A stretch of DNA of 7,122 nucleotides from Clostridiales bacterium. Lineage in GTDB: Bacteria; Bacillota; Clostridia; Saccharofermentanales; UBA5734. The notes under the pieces are model-generated. The model had not been told where the DNA came from. It did not search any database and was given only the letters and a program-made list of their open reading frames with translations. The stretch lies in NCBI GenBank assembly GCA_003451915.1, contig DMJC01000165.1:1-7122 (forward strand), written 5' to 3'. The position numbers and the translations under genes were made by a program. Below are positions 1 to 5,882 of this stretch, in pieces. Numbering within the stretch: the first letter of the stretch is position 1; each line of letters opens with the position of its first letter.

Positions 1-115
1 AGCAAGTGGAATAGCGTTCCAACCAGGAACCATGAAGCATATGGTCCAGATTAGAAAGCTCCTCGAGCAAGAGTTCCCGTTCATTGATCAATTTTTCAAC
101 ATCACTATTTGACAT
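1..115 (-). CDS. Start of DUF6788-like small protein (transposon-associated type), 3' part outside window
   Basis: Reading leftward from an ATG at 115-113, an open frame of 38 codons runs off the window edge. It begins MSNSDVEKLINERELLLEEL and continues to a segment reading MLHGSWLERYSTC. A charged, helical N-terminus followed by a G-S-x-x-x-R-Y-x-x-C segment is the pattern I associate with DUF6788-type proteins, in which this cysteine begins a metal-binding-like cluster followed by an HGP motif. Those proteins often sit beside transposase genes. The rest of the motif lies outside the window, so the assignment rests on a short match. An in-frame TAG 18 bases upstream limits the start to this ATG or a later codon. 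No Shine-Dalgarno sequence precedes it, so the message may be leaderless or nearly so. The gene is divergent from the pucR-ftsEX block. Function is unknown. Confidence 0.55.
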   Translation of the reverse strand, partial: MSNSDVEKLINERELLLEELSNLDHMLHGSWLERYSTC

Positions 116-121
116 ACATAT

Positions 122-148
122 AGTATAGCACTATTATATTGCTATACT
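122..148. repeat. Perfect 9-bp inverted repeat, possible operator
   Basis: The arms AGTATAGCA (122-130) and TGCTATACT (140-148) are exact reverse complements around a 9-base AT-only-but-one spacer (131-139). The centre-to-centre arm distance is 18 bp, close to two helical turns, which suits a dimeric repressor. The repeat covers the putative promoter of the leftward gene and ends 7 bases before its start codon. A hairpin role is less likely because the arms are AT-rich and no uridine tract follows. Confidence 0.6.
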
Positions 149-151
149 CAA
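122..151 (-). promoter_or_regulatory. Putative promoter of the leftward gene
   Basis: On the minus strand a TTGAGT hexamer (151-146) and a TATACT hexamer (127-122) are separated by 18 bases, a reasonable housekeeping-type promoter. Transcription would start at about 115, the start codon itself, giving a leaderless message. An alternative -10, a perfect TATAAT at 138-133, would give a leader of about 11 bases but lacks a good -35 element. Both overlap the inverted repeat at 122-148. This is prediction by eye. Confidence 0.4.
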
Positions 152-171
152 TAGGAAAATAAAAAAGCGGC

Positions 172-202
172 CTGAAAATGGCTCGGATTTTACTGAAAAT
201 GG
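172..202. repeat. Direct repeat of CTGAAAATGG, 21-bp period
   Basis: The decamer CTGAAAATGG occurs at 172-181 and again at 193-202. The 21-bp period places both copies on the same face of the helix. Such a pair could be a tandem protein-binding site, or internal end repeats of an insertion sequence of the kind bound by transposases of some families. It lies upstream of the transposon-associated leftward gene, which fits the second idea. No matching second end is in the window. Confidence 0.5.
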
Positions 203-243
203 GTGCGGAATGTGGGTATGAGGGATTAAGTTCGCAAACTATT

Positions 244-285
244 ACTATCCGTTATCTGTTATCCGTTATCCGTTATCCGTTATCC
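244..285. repeat. Tandem heptamer array (GTTATCC)n
   Basis: Five consecutive heptamers fill 251-285: GTTATCT at 251-257, then four exact GTTATCC copies at 258, 265, 272 and 279. A degenerate copy, ACTATCC, precedes them at 244-250. The complementary unit is GGATAAC. The array lies 16 bases upstream of the probable -35 element of the pucR-like gene. Seven-base repeats of this sort can change length by slippage, and copy number could alter the distance between an upstream site and the promoter. Confidence 0.85.
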
Positions 286-301
286 GATATTTGTCATTAT
301 C

Positions 302-330
302 TTGAAACATCATCGTGAACAATATAATAT
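302..330 (+). promoter_or_regulatory. Putative promoter of the pucR-ftsEX block
   Basis: TTGAAA (302-307) is followed after 17 bases by TAATAT (325-330). A perfect TATAAT at 323-328 overlaps it but gives a 15-base spacer. Transcription would begin near 335-337, leaving a leader of about 45 bases. It is the best promoter-like pair upstream of the first gene, and no other strong candidate was seen between the seven genes. Confidence 0.5.
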
Positions 331-365
331 AAGATAAAGAAGTAACCTACCGATTAATATCGAAT

Positions 366-373
366 GGAAGGTG
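366..373 (+). promoter_or_regulatory. Ribosome binding site of the pucR-like gene
   Basis: GGAAGGTG ends 7 bases before the ATG at 381 and supports that start codon. Confidence 0.7.
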
Positions 374-380
374 TCATATT

Positions 381-1490
381 ATGGAAGAGCTGAAAAAATG
401 CGTCAAGGAAGCCTCACGGTTTTTAGATCGCGTAGCTGGCATTCTCGATGCCGATGGCATCATTGTCGCCTGTACTGATGAAAAACTCGAAGGCAGTGAA
501 GATCCATCAGCAAGAACGGTCATGCTGGCCGATGAAAATCTGGTGGCAACTTATGGCCGAACCTATCTTAAGCTGCCACACGGCGACCGGAGCAGCGCGC
601 TCTGTTTTGTTGACGGTGCCGACACCATCGCCCGTAATTATACCGAACTGTTGGCACACTGGTTTCATGCTGCTTTGCGTCAGCGGAATTCAGATGCCGA
701 ACGGGAGGCTTTTCTCAAAAATGTCTTACTGGAAAATGAGCTGCCCGGCGATATACCCCTGAAGGCACGTGAGTTCAAAATTCCGTACTCAAGTCAGCGG
801 CTCGCCTTTTTGATCCGTATTGAGCATGCTGAAGAGATTGACTGCCTGGAGATTCTGCAGAACCTTTTCCCGGATCGCCGTCAGAGCCATGTGCTGGCGA
901 TGGATGAGGAGACGATTGTCCTGCTGACAGATTACCCAAAAGATGATGTCGGCCAGATCGATGTGATTGCCCGCCTGATCCTGGACAATCTCAATGCCGA
1001 ATCGATGGCCAAAGTCCACATCGGCATCGGCATGCCGGCTGATACACTCAAAGACACGGCTAAATCGTATCGCGAGGCATCGCTGGCTTTGACTGTCGGC
1101 AGCATCTTCGAAAGCGACGCCTATGTCATGCGTTACGACAAGCTCGGCCTAGGACGTCTGATTTACCAGCTGCCGCCGACACTTTGCCACATGTTCCTTG
1201 ACGAGGTCTTTCCCAAGGGCGCATACGAGTCACTTGACAGTGAAACCTTGCTGACCATCCAGAAATTTTTTGAAAATAACCTGAACGGCAGTGAAACATC
1301 ACGTCAACTGTTCGTGCATCGCAACACTCTTGTCTATCGGCTGGACAAGGTTCAGAAAATCACCAACCTTGACTTGCGCAGCTTTGATGACGCCGTGTTG
1401 TTTAAGCTGGCTTCTATGGTTCGCAAATACCTTGAGAAGCAAGACAAAGGCACTTTAAAGACAGCCGGCGGTAAATGGTGGCACGGCTGA
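381..1490 (+). CDS. PucR/CdaR-type transcriptional regulator
   Basis: A 369-residue cytoplasmic DNA-binding protein. Residues about 288-348 form the PucR C-terminal helix-turn-helix domain, with L-L-x-T-I-x-x-F-F-E-N-N at 289-300, then S-E-T-S-R-Q-L-F-V-H-R-N-T-L-V-Y-R-L (304-321), the most conserved stretch of the family. Residues about 135-245 look like the degenerate GGDEF-like domain found in these regulators. The N-terminal 100 residues, with DADGIIVACTDEKLEG at 23-38, recall the sensory domain of CdaR-type proteins, but the ligand cannot be read from sequence. The C-terminus ends in a short tail, KWWHG. Characterised relatives activate purine or sugar-diacid catabolism genes; here the neighbours are division and envelope genes, so a different role is likely. 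The next gene starts 33 bases downstream, suggesting co-transcription and perhaps autoregulation. Confidence 0.88.
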   Translation: MEELKKCVKEASRFLDRVAGILDADGIIVACTDEKLEGSEDPSARTVMLADENLVATYGRTYLKLPHGDRSSALCFVDGADTIARNYTELLAHWFHAALRQRNSDAEREAFLKNVLLENELPGDIPLKAREFKIPYSSQRLAFLIRIEHAEEIDCLEILQNLFPDRRQSHVLAMDEETIVLLTDYPKDDVGQIDVIARLILDNLNAESMAKVHIGIGMPADTLKDTAKSYREASLALTVGSIFESDAYVMRYDKLGLGRLIYQLPPTLCHMFLDEVFPKGAYESLDSETLLTIQKFFENNLNGSETSRQLFVHRNTLVYRLDKVQKITNLDLRSFDDAVLFKLASMVRKYLEKQDKGTLKTAGGKWWHG

Positions 1491-1510
1491 ACATCTGCCG
1501 AATGGCCTTA

Positions 1511-1526
1511 GGGAGGTCTGGCATTG
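1511..1526 (+). promoter_or_regulatory. Ribosome binding site and TTG start of ftsE
   Basis: GGGAGGT (1511-1517) lies 6 bases before a TTG at 1524-1526. The encoded start, MIEFNNVSMTY, aligns with the usual FtsE N-terminus, so this non-ATG codon is the likely initiator. Confidence 0.8.
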
Positions 1527-2333
1527 ATTGAATTCAATAATGTATCGATGACTTACCAGACCGGCACCGCAGCTTTGAAGGATGTCACCTTCACGATTCA
1601 GGACGGCGAGTTTGTCTTTATCATCGGCCGCAGCGGCGCCGGCAAGTCGACGCTGATCAAATTGCTGACCTGTGAGGAAAAACCCTCAGGGGGGCAGGTT
1701 CTGATTGATGATTTCGATATTTCACGCATCCGGCGCAGCCTGGTGCCTTATTTGCGGCGCAACATCGGCATGATTTTTCAGGACTTCCGGTTAATCTATA
1801 CTAAAACAGTCTTTGAAAATGTCGCGTTCGCCATGGAAATCGTGGGTTGTTCGCGTAAATCAATTGCCCGCCGCGTCCCGATTGTACTGAGCATAGTCGG
1901 GCTGCGTGATAAAGCCAAGGCCCGTCCGAACGAACTGTCCGGCGGTGAACAACAGCGCGTGGCGATTGCCCGGGCCATGGTTAATAATCCAATGCTGATT
2001 TTAGCTGATGAGCCAACCGGAAATCTTGATCCGGCTAACAGCGAAGCCGTCATGGCACTTCTGGAAGAAATCAATCGCAGCGGAACCACTGTTGTTATCT
2101 GCACGCACGACTGTGAACTGGTCGACCGCATGAAAAAACGTGTGGTGGAAATCGACGATGGATTTCTGGTGCGTGACGATGCTGTTGGAGTTTACACCCA
2201 GCGTCCGGAATCAGTGCGCGGCGGGAAGCCTGAAACTGCCAATGCAGAACGGATTTCAGAACTTAATGCAAAACCTTGCAGTGTTGAACAAGCCTATGCG
2301 GCGATGGCTGCAGATCAGGAGGCTGAATCATGA
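1524..2333 (+). CDS. ftsE: Cell-division ABC transporter ATP-binding protein FtsE
   Basis: The cytoplasmic ATPase of the FtsEX complex, which transmits ATP hydrolysis through FtsX to peptidoglycan hydrolases at the division site or side wall. All nucleotide-binding elements are present: Walker A GRSGAGKST (35-43), Q-loop Gln86 in MIFQDFRLI, signature LSGGEQQR (138-145), Walker B LILADEP (158-164) with the catalytic glutamate, D-loop GNLD (166-169) and His195. The protein has 269 residues against roughly 220-230 in typical FtsE. The extra 40 or so form a hydrophilic, glutamate- and alanine-rich tail from about residue 225. Translation probably starts at TTG 1524. The stop overlaps the ftsX start (ATGA at 2330-2333), so the two are translationally coupled. 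Confidence 0.95.
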   Translation: MIEFNNVSMTYQTGTAALKDVTFTIQDGEFVFIIGRSGAGKSTLIKLLTCEEKPSGGQVLIDDFDISRIRRSLVPYLRRNIGMIFQDFRLIYTKTVFENVAFAMEIVGCSRKSIARRVPIVLSIVGLRDKAKARPNELSGGEQQRVAIARAMVNNPMLILADEPTGNLDPANSEAVMALLEEINRSGTTVVICTHDCELVDRMKKRVVEIDDGFLVRDDAVGVYTQRPESVRGGKPETANAERISELNAKPCSVEQAYAAMAADQEAES

Positions 2334-3220
2334 AGCTGACCCTGGTCCGTCACTCCATTGCCGAAGGCCTTAAAAGTATCATCCGCCATCCGCTGGTTAC
2401 CCTGGCCTCAGTCAGCACGATCGCTTTAATGTTGGTTCTGCTGGGTTCATTTACGATTTTTTCGATGAACGCCAGACATATCACCGAGTCAGCCGGCAAA
2501 CAGCCGCCGATTGAAATCAGCATGGCGATCGGTGTCACAGCCGAAGAATTGTCAGCCATGGACAACTGGCTGTCAACATCAGAAAGCGTTGAGGATTACC
2601 AGCAGTTTACACCTGAAGAGAATTTCGAAGCTTTTAAGGCCAGTATGGAAAATCCCGATCTTTTTGAGAACTTTCCGATCGAAAATATACCCTATACATA
2701 CACTGTCCGGCTGATATCACCCGATCTGGCACAAGCGTTCAAAGCTCAGGCGGAAGGGCAACCGGGTGTTTACAAGGTTAAACTCGAACTGACCGTCATG
2801 TCGTTTCTCAGCAAGGCGATTGTCTGGGTCAATTACGCCACCTTGATCGCCTTTATTGTCCTGGGGGTCATTTCGTTTTTCATTATTTCAAACATGGTCC
2901 GCGTTGCGGTTTTTGCCCGCGGCGAGGAAATCAGCATTATGAAATATGTTGGTGCGACAAACTGGTATATTCGCATTCCCTACATCATTGAAGGTGCGCT
3001 GGTCGGCGTGACCGGGTCGCTGGTTTCCTGGGGCCTGTTGATGCTGGCTTATAACCAGCTGTATGCAACATTAATGGCCGGTACCAAGCCGACCGATTTT
3101 CTGACCATGGTTCCATCCAGCGAAATTTCAGTTCTCATCATACTGATCAATCTGGCAATAGGCGCTGGCGTTGGCTCTCTGGGCAGCGCGGTATCGGTCA
3201 GGCGCTACATTCATGTATGA
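2330..3220 (+). CDS. ftsX: Cell-division permease-like protein FtsX
   Basis: The membrane partner of FtsE, 296 residues. It has the FtsX layout: a cytoplasmic N-terminus, a first membrane segment (about 23-45), an extracellular domain of about 115 residues (about 48-162), then three segments near 166-189, 216-244 and 264-287. The loop after the second segment carries the family's coupling region, R-V-A-V-F-A-R-G-E-E-I-S-I-M-K-Y-V-G-A-T-N-W (191-212), which contacts FtsE. The extracellular domain is the part that binds a coiled-coil hydrolase or activator in other species. AGGAGG at 2317-2322, inside the ftsE end, lies 7 bases before the ATG. It shares ATGA with ftsE, and the M23 peptidase gene starts 11 bases after its stop. 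No substrate transport is expected from this family. Confidence 0.94.
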   Translation: MKLTLVRHSIAEGLKSIIRHPLVTLASVSTIALMLVLLGSFTIFSMNARHITESAGKQPPIEISMAIGVTAEELSAMDNWLSTSESVEDYQQFTPEENFEAFKASMENPDLFENFPIENIPYTYTVRLISPDLAQAFKAQAEGQPGVYKVKLELTVMSFLSKAIVWVNYATLIAFIVLGVISFFIISNMVRVAVFARGEEISIMKYVGATNWYIRIPYIIEGALVGVTGSLVSWGLLMLAYNQLYATLMAGTKPTDFLTMVPSSEISVLIILINLAIGAGVGSLGSAVSVRRYIHV

Positions 3221-3234
3221 GGAGGCGAGCCATG
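3220..3234 (+). promoter_or_regulatory. Ribosome binding site fixing the M23 peptidase start at 3232
   Basis: AGGAGG (3220-3225) sits 6 bases before the ATG at 3232-3234. An upstream in-frame ATG at 3217 would place this site inside the coding region and has no good site of its own. The downstream ATG is therefore preferred, which removes five residues (MRRRA). Confidence 0.75.
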
Positions 3235-4515
3235 CTGAGAGATAAGTATAACCACCAGAAAGGCTTACGGACAAGCCTGCGACTGGTCTTGATTGTCCTG
3301 GCACTTCTGATAGCCCTGTCTGCAAGCCTGCCGGTCTCAACCGGTGTTTGTGCCCTGACTTCCAGTGAGAAGGAACTCAACGAGGCCAAATCACAGCAAA
3401 GCGAGCTCGAAGCTGAAAAAGCCAGGCTGGCAAAACAGAATGCTCAACTGAACAAAGAGGTTGATAAACTGAGTGGCCAGCTCGAATGGCTCAACCAGCG
3501 CAGTGCTGAACAACGCGCACTTTTCACAGAAAAATCAAAACAGCTCGAAGCGGCAATTACTGAAATGGAAGCTGCTTTTACCGCCTATATCCAATCAGAA
3601 GAAGTGCTGGCCAAGAAGCAGACGCAATATGCCGAACGCGTCCGTGTGATGTTTGATCACAAGAAACAGTCGATTCTGGAGATCTTTTTAAACGCCCGCA
3701 GTCTGCAGGGCTTTTTCACCACGCTGCAGTTCATGTCAATCATCGCGGATACCGACGAACAGATGATCGAAGACCTGGAAGCAGCCAAGGATGATGCAAT
3801 TCTCAAGCGTGACCTGGCCAAACAGCAGGCTGCCGACATGACGGTCGTCGTCAATCAGCTGAAAGAAGACCTGGCCAAGCTTAAAGCTGATGCTTCGGCG
3901 ACCGGAGCTCAGCTCAACCAGGCAGAATTGAAGCTTTCTCAGCAAGAAGCAGCTGAAGACGACCTTTTGGCCGAGTCTGAAGCGATTGCCGCACTCGTGG
4001 CCACACTGCAGAAAAAGGTGACCTCGGAAAAAGCCACCCAGGCTGCCCAGGCGACAGCAGCTGCCCGGGCGACGGCAGCTGCCCAGAACAAACCATCCAG
4101 CAGTGGCTGGACCTGGCCATATCCGGGTGACTATGTCATTCATTCACCGTATGGCATGCGCTATCATCCGATCTATCATTATTACCGTATGCATACCGGT
4201 GTTGACTTGGGTGGCAGATATGGCAATCCCATTGTAGCGTCACGTGACGGGGAAGTCATCCTGGTCCGCAATCCCTATCAGGGCCGCAACACCGGCGGCA
4301 GCGGCTATGGCAACTATGTCGTCATCGATCACGGTGATGGATATTGCACATTGTACGCTCATATGAAGGAAACCCTTGTCCAGGTTGGCCAACAGGTTAC
4401 AGCCGGCCAGAAAATCGGCCATTGCGGCAGCACCGGCACCTCGAGCGGCCCTCATCTGCATTTTGAAGTTATCTACAACGGAAAAACCGTTGACCCTGCG
4501 AAATTTATCAAGTAA
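3232..4515 (+). CDS. Secreted coiled-coil M23 peptidoglycan endopeptidase, probable FtsEX-controlled hydrolase
   Basis: A 427-residue exported protein. Residues about 15-41 form a signal sequence or anchor; VCA-LTS (39-44) is a plausible signal peptidase site. Two heptad-like helical stretches (about 45-135 and 175-265) form a long coiled coil, separated by F-L-N-A-R-S-L-Q-G-F-F, a region typical of EnvC/PcsB-like proteins. An Ala/Thr-rich linker (about 267-290) leads to a C-terminal M23 (LytM) domain. Zinc ligands His321, Asp325 (HTGVD) and His410, and catalytic His377 (YAH) and His408 (HLHFE), are all present. An active peptide-crosslink hydrolase is therefore expected, unlike EnvC, whose LytM domain is inactive and only activates amidases. 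The place right after ftsX argues that FtsEX controls it. Whether it is released or stays membrane-anchored cannot be told. Confidence 0.9.
   Translation: MLRDKYNHQKGLRTSLRLVLIVLALLIALSASLPVSTGVCALTSSEKELNEAKSQQSELEAEKARLAKQNAQLNKEVDKLSGQLEWLNQRSAEQRALFTEKSKQLEAAITEMEAAFTAYIQSEEVLAKKQTQYAERVRVMFDHKKQSILEIFLNARSLQGFFTTLQFMSIIADTDEQMIEDLEAAKDDAILKRDLAKQQAADMTVVVNQLKEDLAKLKADASATGAQLNQAELKLSQQEAAEDDLLAESEAIAALVATLQKKVTSEKATQAAQATAAARATAAAQNKPSSSGWTWPYPGDYVIHSPYGMRYHPIYHYYRMHTGVDLGGRYGNPIVASRDGEVILVRNPYQGRNTGGSGYGNYVVIDHGDGYCTLYAHMKETLVQVGQQVTAGQKIGHCGSTGTSSGPHLHFEVIYNGKTVDPAKFIK
4042..4085 (+). repeat. In-frame 18-bp tandem repeat coding an Ala/Thr-rich linker
   Basis: An 18-base unit occurs at 4042-4059 and 4060-4077, differing at two positions, followed by a partial third copy at 4078-4085. 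It encodes two copies of A-A-x-A-T-A (x is Q, then R) in the linker between the coiled coil and the M23 domain. The length keeps the frame, so unit gain or loss would only change linker length. Confidence 0.8.
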
Positions 4516-4553
4516 CCAGACCTTGATCCGGCCTGGCAGAAAGCGAGTCCTCA

Positions 4554-5882
4554 ATGAGCGAAACACAACAATACCAGCATTATTCAACATCCGGTGAACC
4601 GCAGCCGCCGGCCACTGCCCGCCCGCAATTCTGGAAATACACGCTGACAGCCCTGATCGCGGCTTTTTTGACCTTCTGCATGACAGTTTTCAGCGGCTTC
4701 ATGGTTTATGCTTTTCTCAACGGGCACGGCATCATCAACACTGACCGCCAGACAACTAACAATATTAGCTTTGCGACCGATGAAGAAACTGTCGAAGCAG
4801 TGCAAAAACTAAGGACGGTACTCAAACTGCTCGGTGATAATTATTATGAAAAGCTGACTGACGCCCAGCTTCTTGAAGCGATGACCAGCGGCCTGGTTGA
4901 CGAAGTCGGCAGCCGTTATACCATGTATCTGACCAAAGAACAGAATGATCAGCTCAACGCCAGCATGAGCGGTGAATATGTCGGCATTGGTGCGCTGGTC
5001 ACCATGAATAAAAACGGCATGGCTGAAATAACCGAGGTACTGGCCGACAGCCCGGCCCAACAAGCTGGCATTCATGCCGGCGATGTTTTTATCCAGGTCG
5101 ATGATACCGATGTGACAGCCATTGATGCCATTGAAGAAGTCGCGATACTTGTTAAAGGTGAAGCCGGAACAGTCGTCAAGCTGGTCCTGTATCGTGCCTC
5201 TGAAGGCCGTAATGTCGAATTTGCGGTAACTCGCCGTAAAATCACCAACGCTGCGCTATCCTGCAAAATGCTTGAAAATGGCCTCGGCTATGTTCAGATC
5301 CGTGATTTTTCACAAGGTGTTGCCAAGCAATTTGAAGCGGCTGTCAAAGATTTGACAAGTCAAGGCGCTGAACACATCGTTTTTGATATGCGCAACAATT
5401 CCGGCGGCCGCGCTGACGAAGTCATTGAAATGCTCGATTTTCTGTTGCCCAAGTCAACAATCGCGACAATCAAGGGCCGCAATAATGGCAAGGAATTTTC
5501 GGAATCCTGGGATTCTGGTGCATCAATGGGTGTATCGGACACCATGCGTTATGCGCTGCTGATCAATGGCAATACGGCCAGCGCAGCCGAATTGTTTTCC
5601 GGCTGCCTGCGCGACAACGGCAAAGGCTACCTGATCGGCGAACAGTCTTTTGGCAAGGGATCCGGCACGCAGACATATTCACTGGCTGATGGCTCTGCAA
5701 TCAATGTAACCATTTTCCTTTATTATTTACCGAGTGGGGAGAGCATCGAAGAAATCGGTCTAGCCCCTGATCTGGAAATTTTCCTGCCGGCTGAGGTCGC
5801 CGGGCTGTCGATCAGTCAGCTGACGATTGAACAAGATACTCAGCTGGCCGCAGCCATTCAGTATCTGACGAATCTGAAATGA
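4554..5882 (+). CDS. Membrane-anchored S41 C-terminal processing protease (CtpA-type) with PDZ domain
   Basis: A 442-residue serine protease acting outside the membrane. A short, proline-containing cytoplasmic N-terminus is followed by one membrane segment (about 29-54). A helical region (about 76-130), a PDZ domain (about 135-228, with YVGIGALV and D-S-P-A-Q-Q-A-G-I-H-A-G-D) and the S41 catalytic core follow. The core shows FDMRNNSGG (277-285), the nucleophile Ser343 in NTASAAELFSG and the general base Lys368 in GEQSFGKGSG, 25 residues apart, the spacing known for tail-specific proteases. The ending E-E-I-G-L-A-P-D-L-E-I matches the family. It starts 38 bases after the M23 gene, with only a weak purine-rich sequence (about 4538-4547) as ribosome binding site. 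The position suggests processing or turnover of envelope proteins, perhaps of the neighbouring hydrolase, which is inference. Confidence 0.92.
   Translation: MSETQQYQHYSTSGEPQPPATARPQFWKYTLTALIAAFLTFCMTVFSGFMVYAFLNGHGIINTDRQTTNNISFATDEETVEAVQKLRTVLKLLGDNYYEKLTDAQLLEAMTSGLVDEVGSRYTMYLTKEQNDQLNASMSGEYVGIGALVTMNKNGMAEITEVLADSPAQQAGIHAGDVFIQVDDTDVTAIDAIEEVAILVKGEAGTVVKLVLYRASEGRNVEFAVTRRKITNAALSCKMLENGLGYVQIRDFSQGVAKQFEAAVKDLTSQGAEHIVFDMRNNSGGRADEVIEMLDFLLPKSTIATIKGRNNGKEFSESWDSGASMGVSDTMRYALLINGNTASAAELFSGCLRDNGKGYLIGEQSFGKGSGTQTYSLADGSAINVTIFLYYLPSGESIEEIGLAPDLEIFLPAEVAGLSISQLTIEQDTQLAAAIQYLTNLK

Larger units (their letters stand above)
116..380. other. Divergent intergenic region, non-coding, AT-rich
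   Basis: No convincing gene is present in these 265 bases. From left to right the region holds a perfect inverted repeat, a run of A and T around 150-167, a decamer direct repeat, the GTTATCC heptamer array, and a probable rightward promoter with a ribosome binding site. Its base composition is clearly more AT-rich than the coding block to the right. The left part (up to about 205) may belong to a mobile element and the right part to the host operon, but no boundary can be fixed from one side. Confidence 0.6.

Noticed and set aside
155..191. Possible intrinsic terminator on the minus strand (GC stretch followed by a T run)
   Set aside because: Only a 3-4 bp stem can be drawn, and it would lie upstream of the leftward gene with no minus-strand gene ending there.
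244..285. CRISPR array
   Set aside because: The repeats are 7 bases with no spacers, which is a simple tandem repeat.
3217..3231. ATG at 3217 as the M23 peptidase start, overlapping the ftsX stop
   Set aside because: The clear AGGAGG at 3220-3225 lies downstream of it and is ideally placed for the in-frame ATG at 3232.
3340..3360. Possible lipoprotein signal in the M23 peptidase because of a Cys near the signal-sequence end
   Set aside because: The residues before the cysteine (T-G-V) do not fit the lipobox, while V-C-A fits an ordinary signal peptidase site.
3736..4143. 135-codon open frame on the minus strand
   Set aside because: It lies wholly antisense to the well-supported M23 peptidase gene and its product (Cys-, Phe- and Gly-rich) resembles no family I know.
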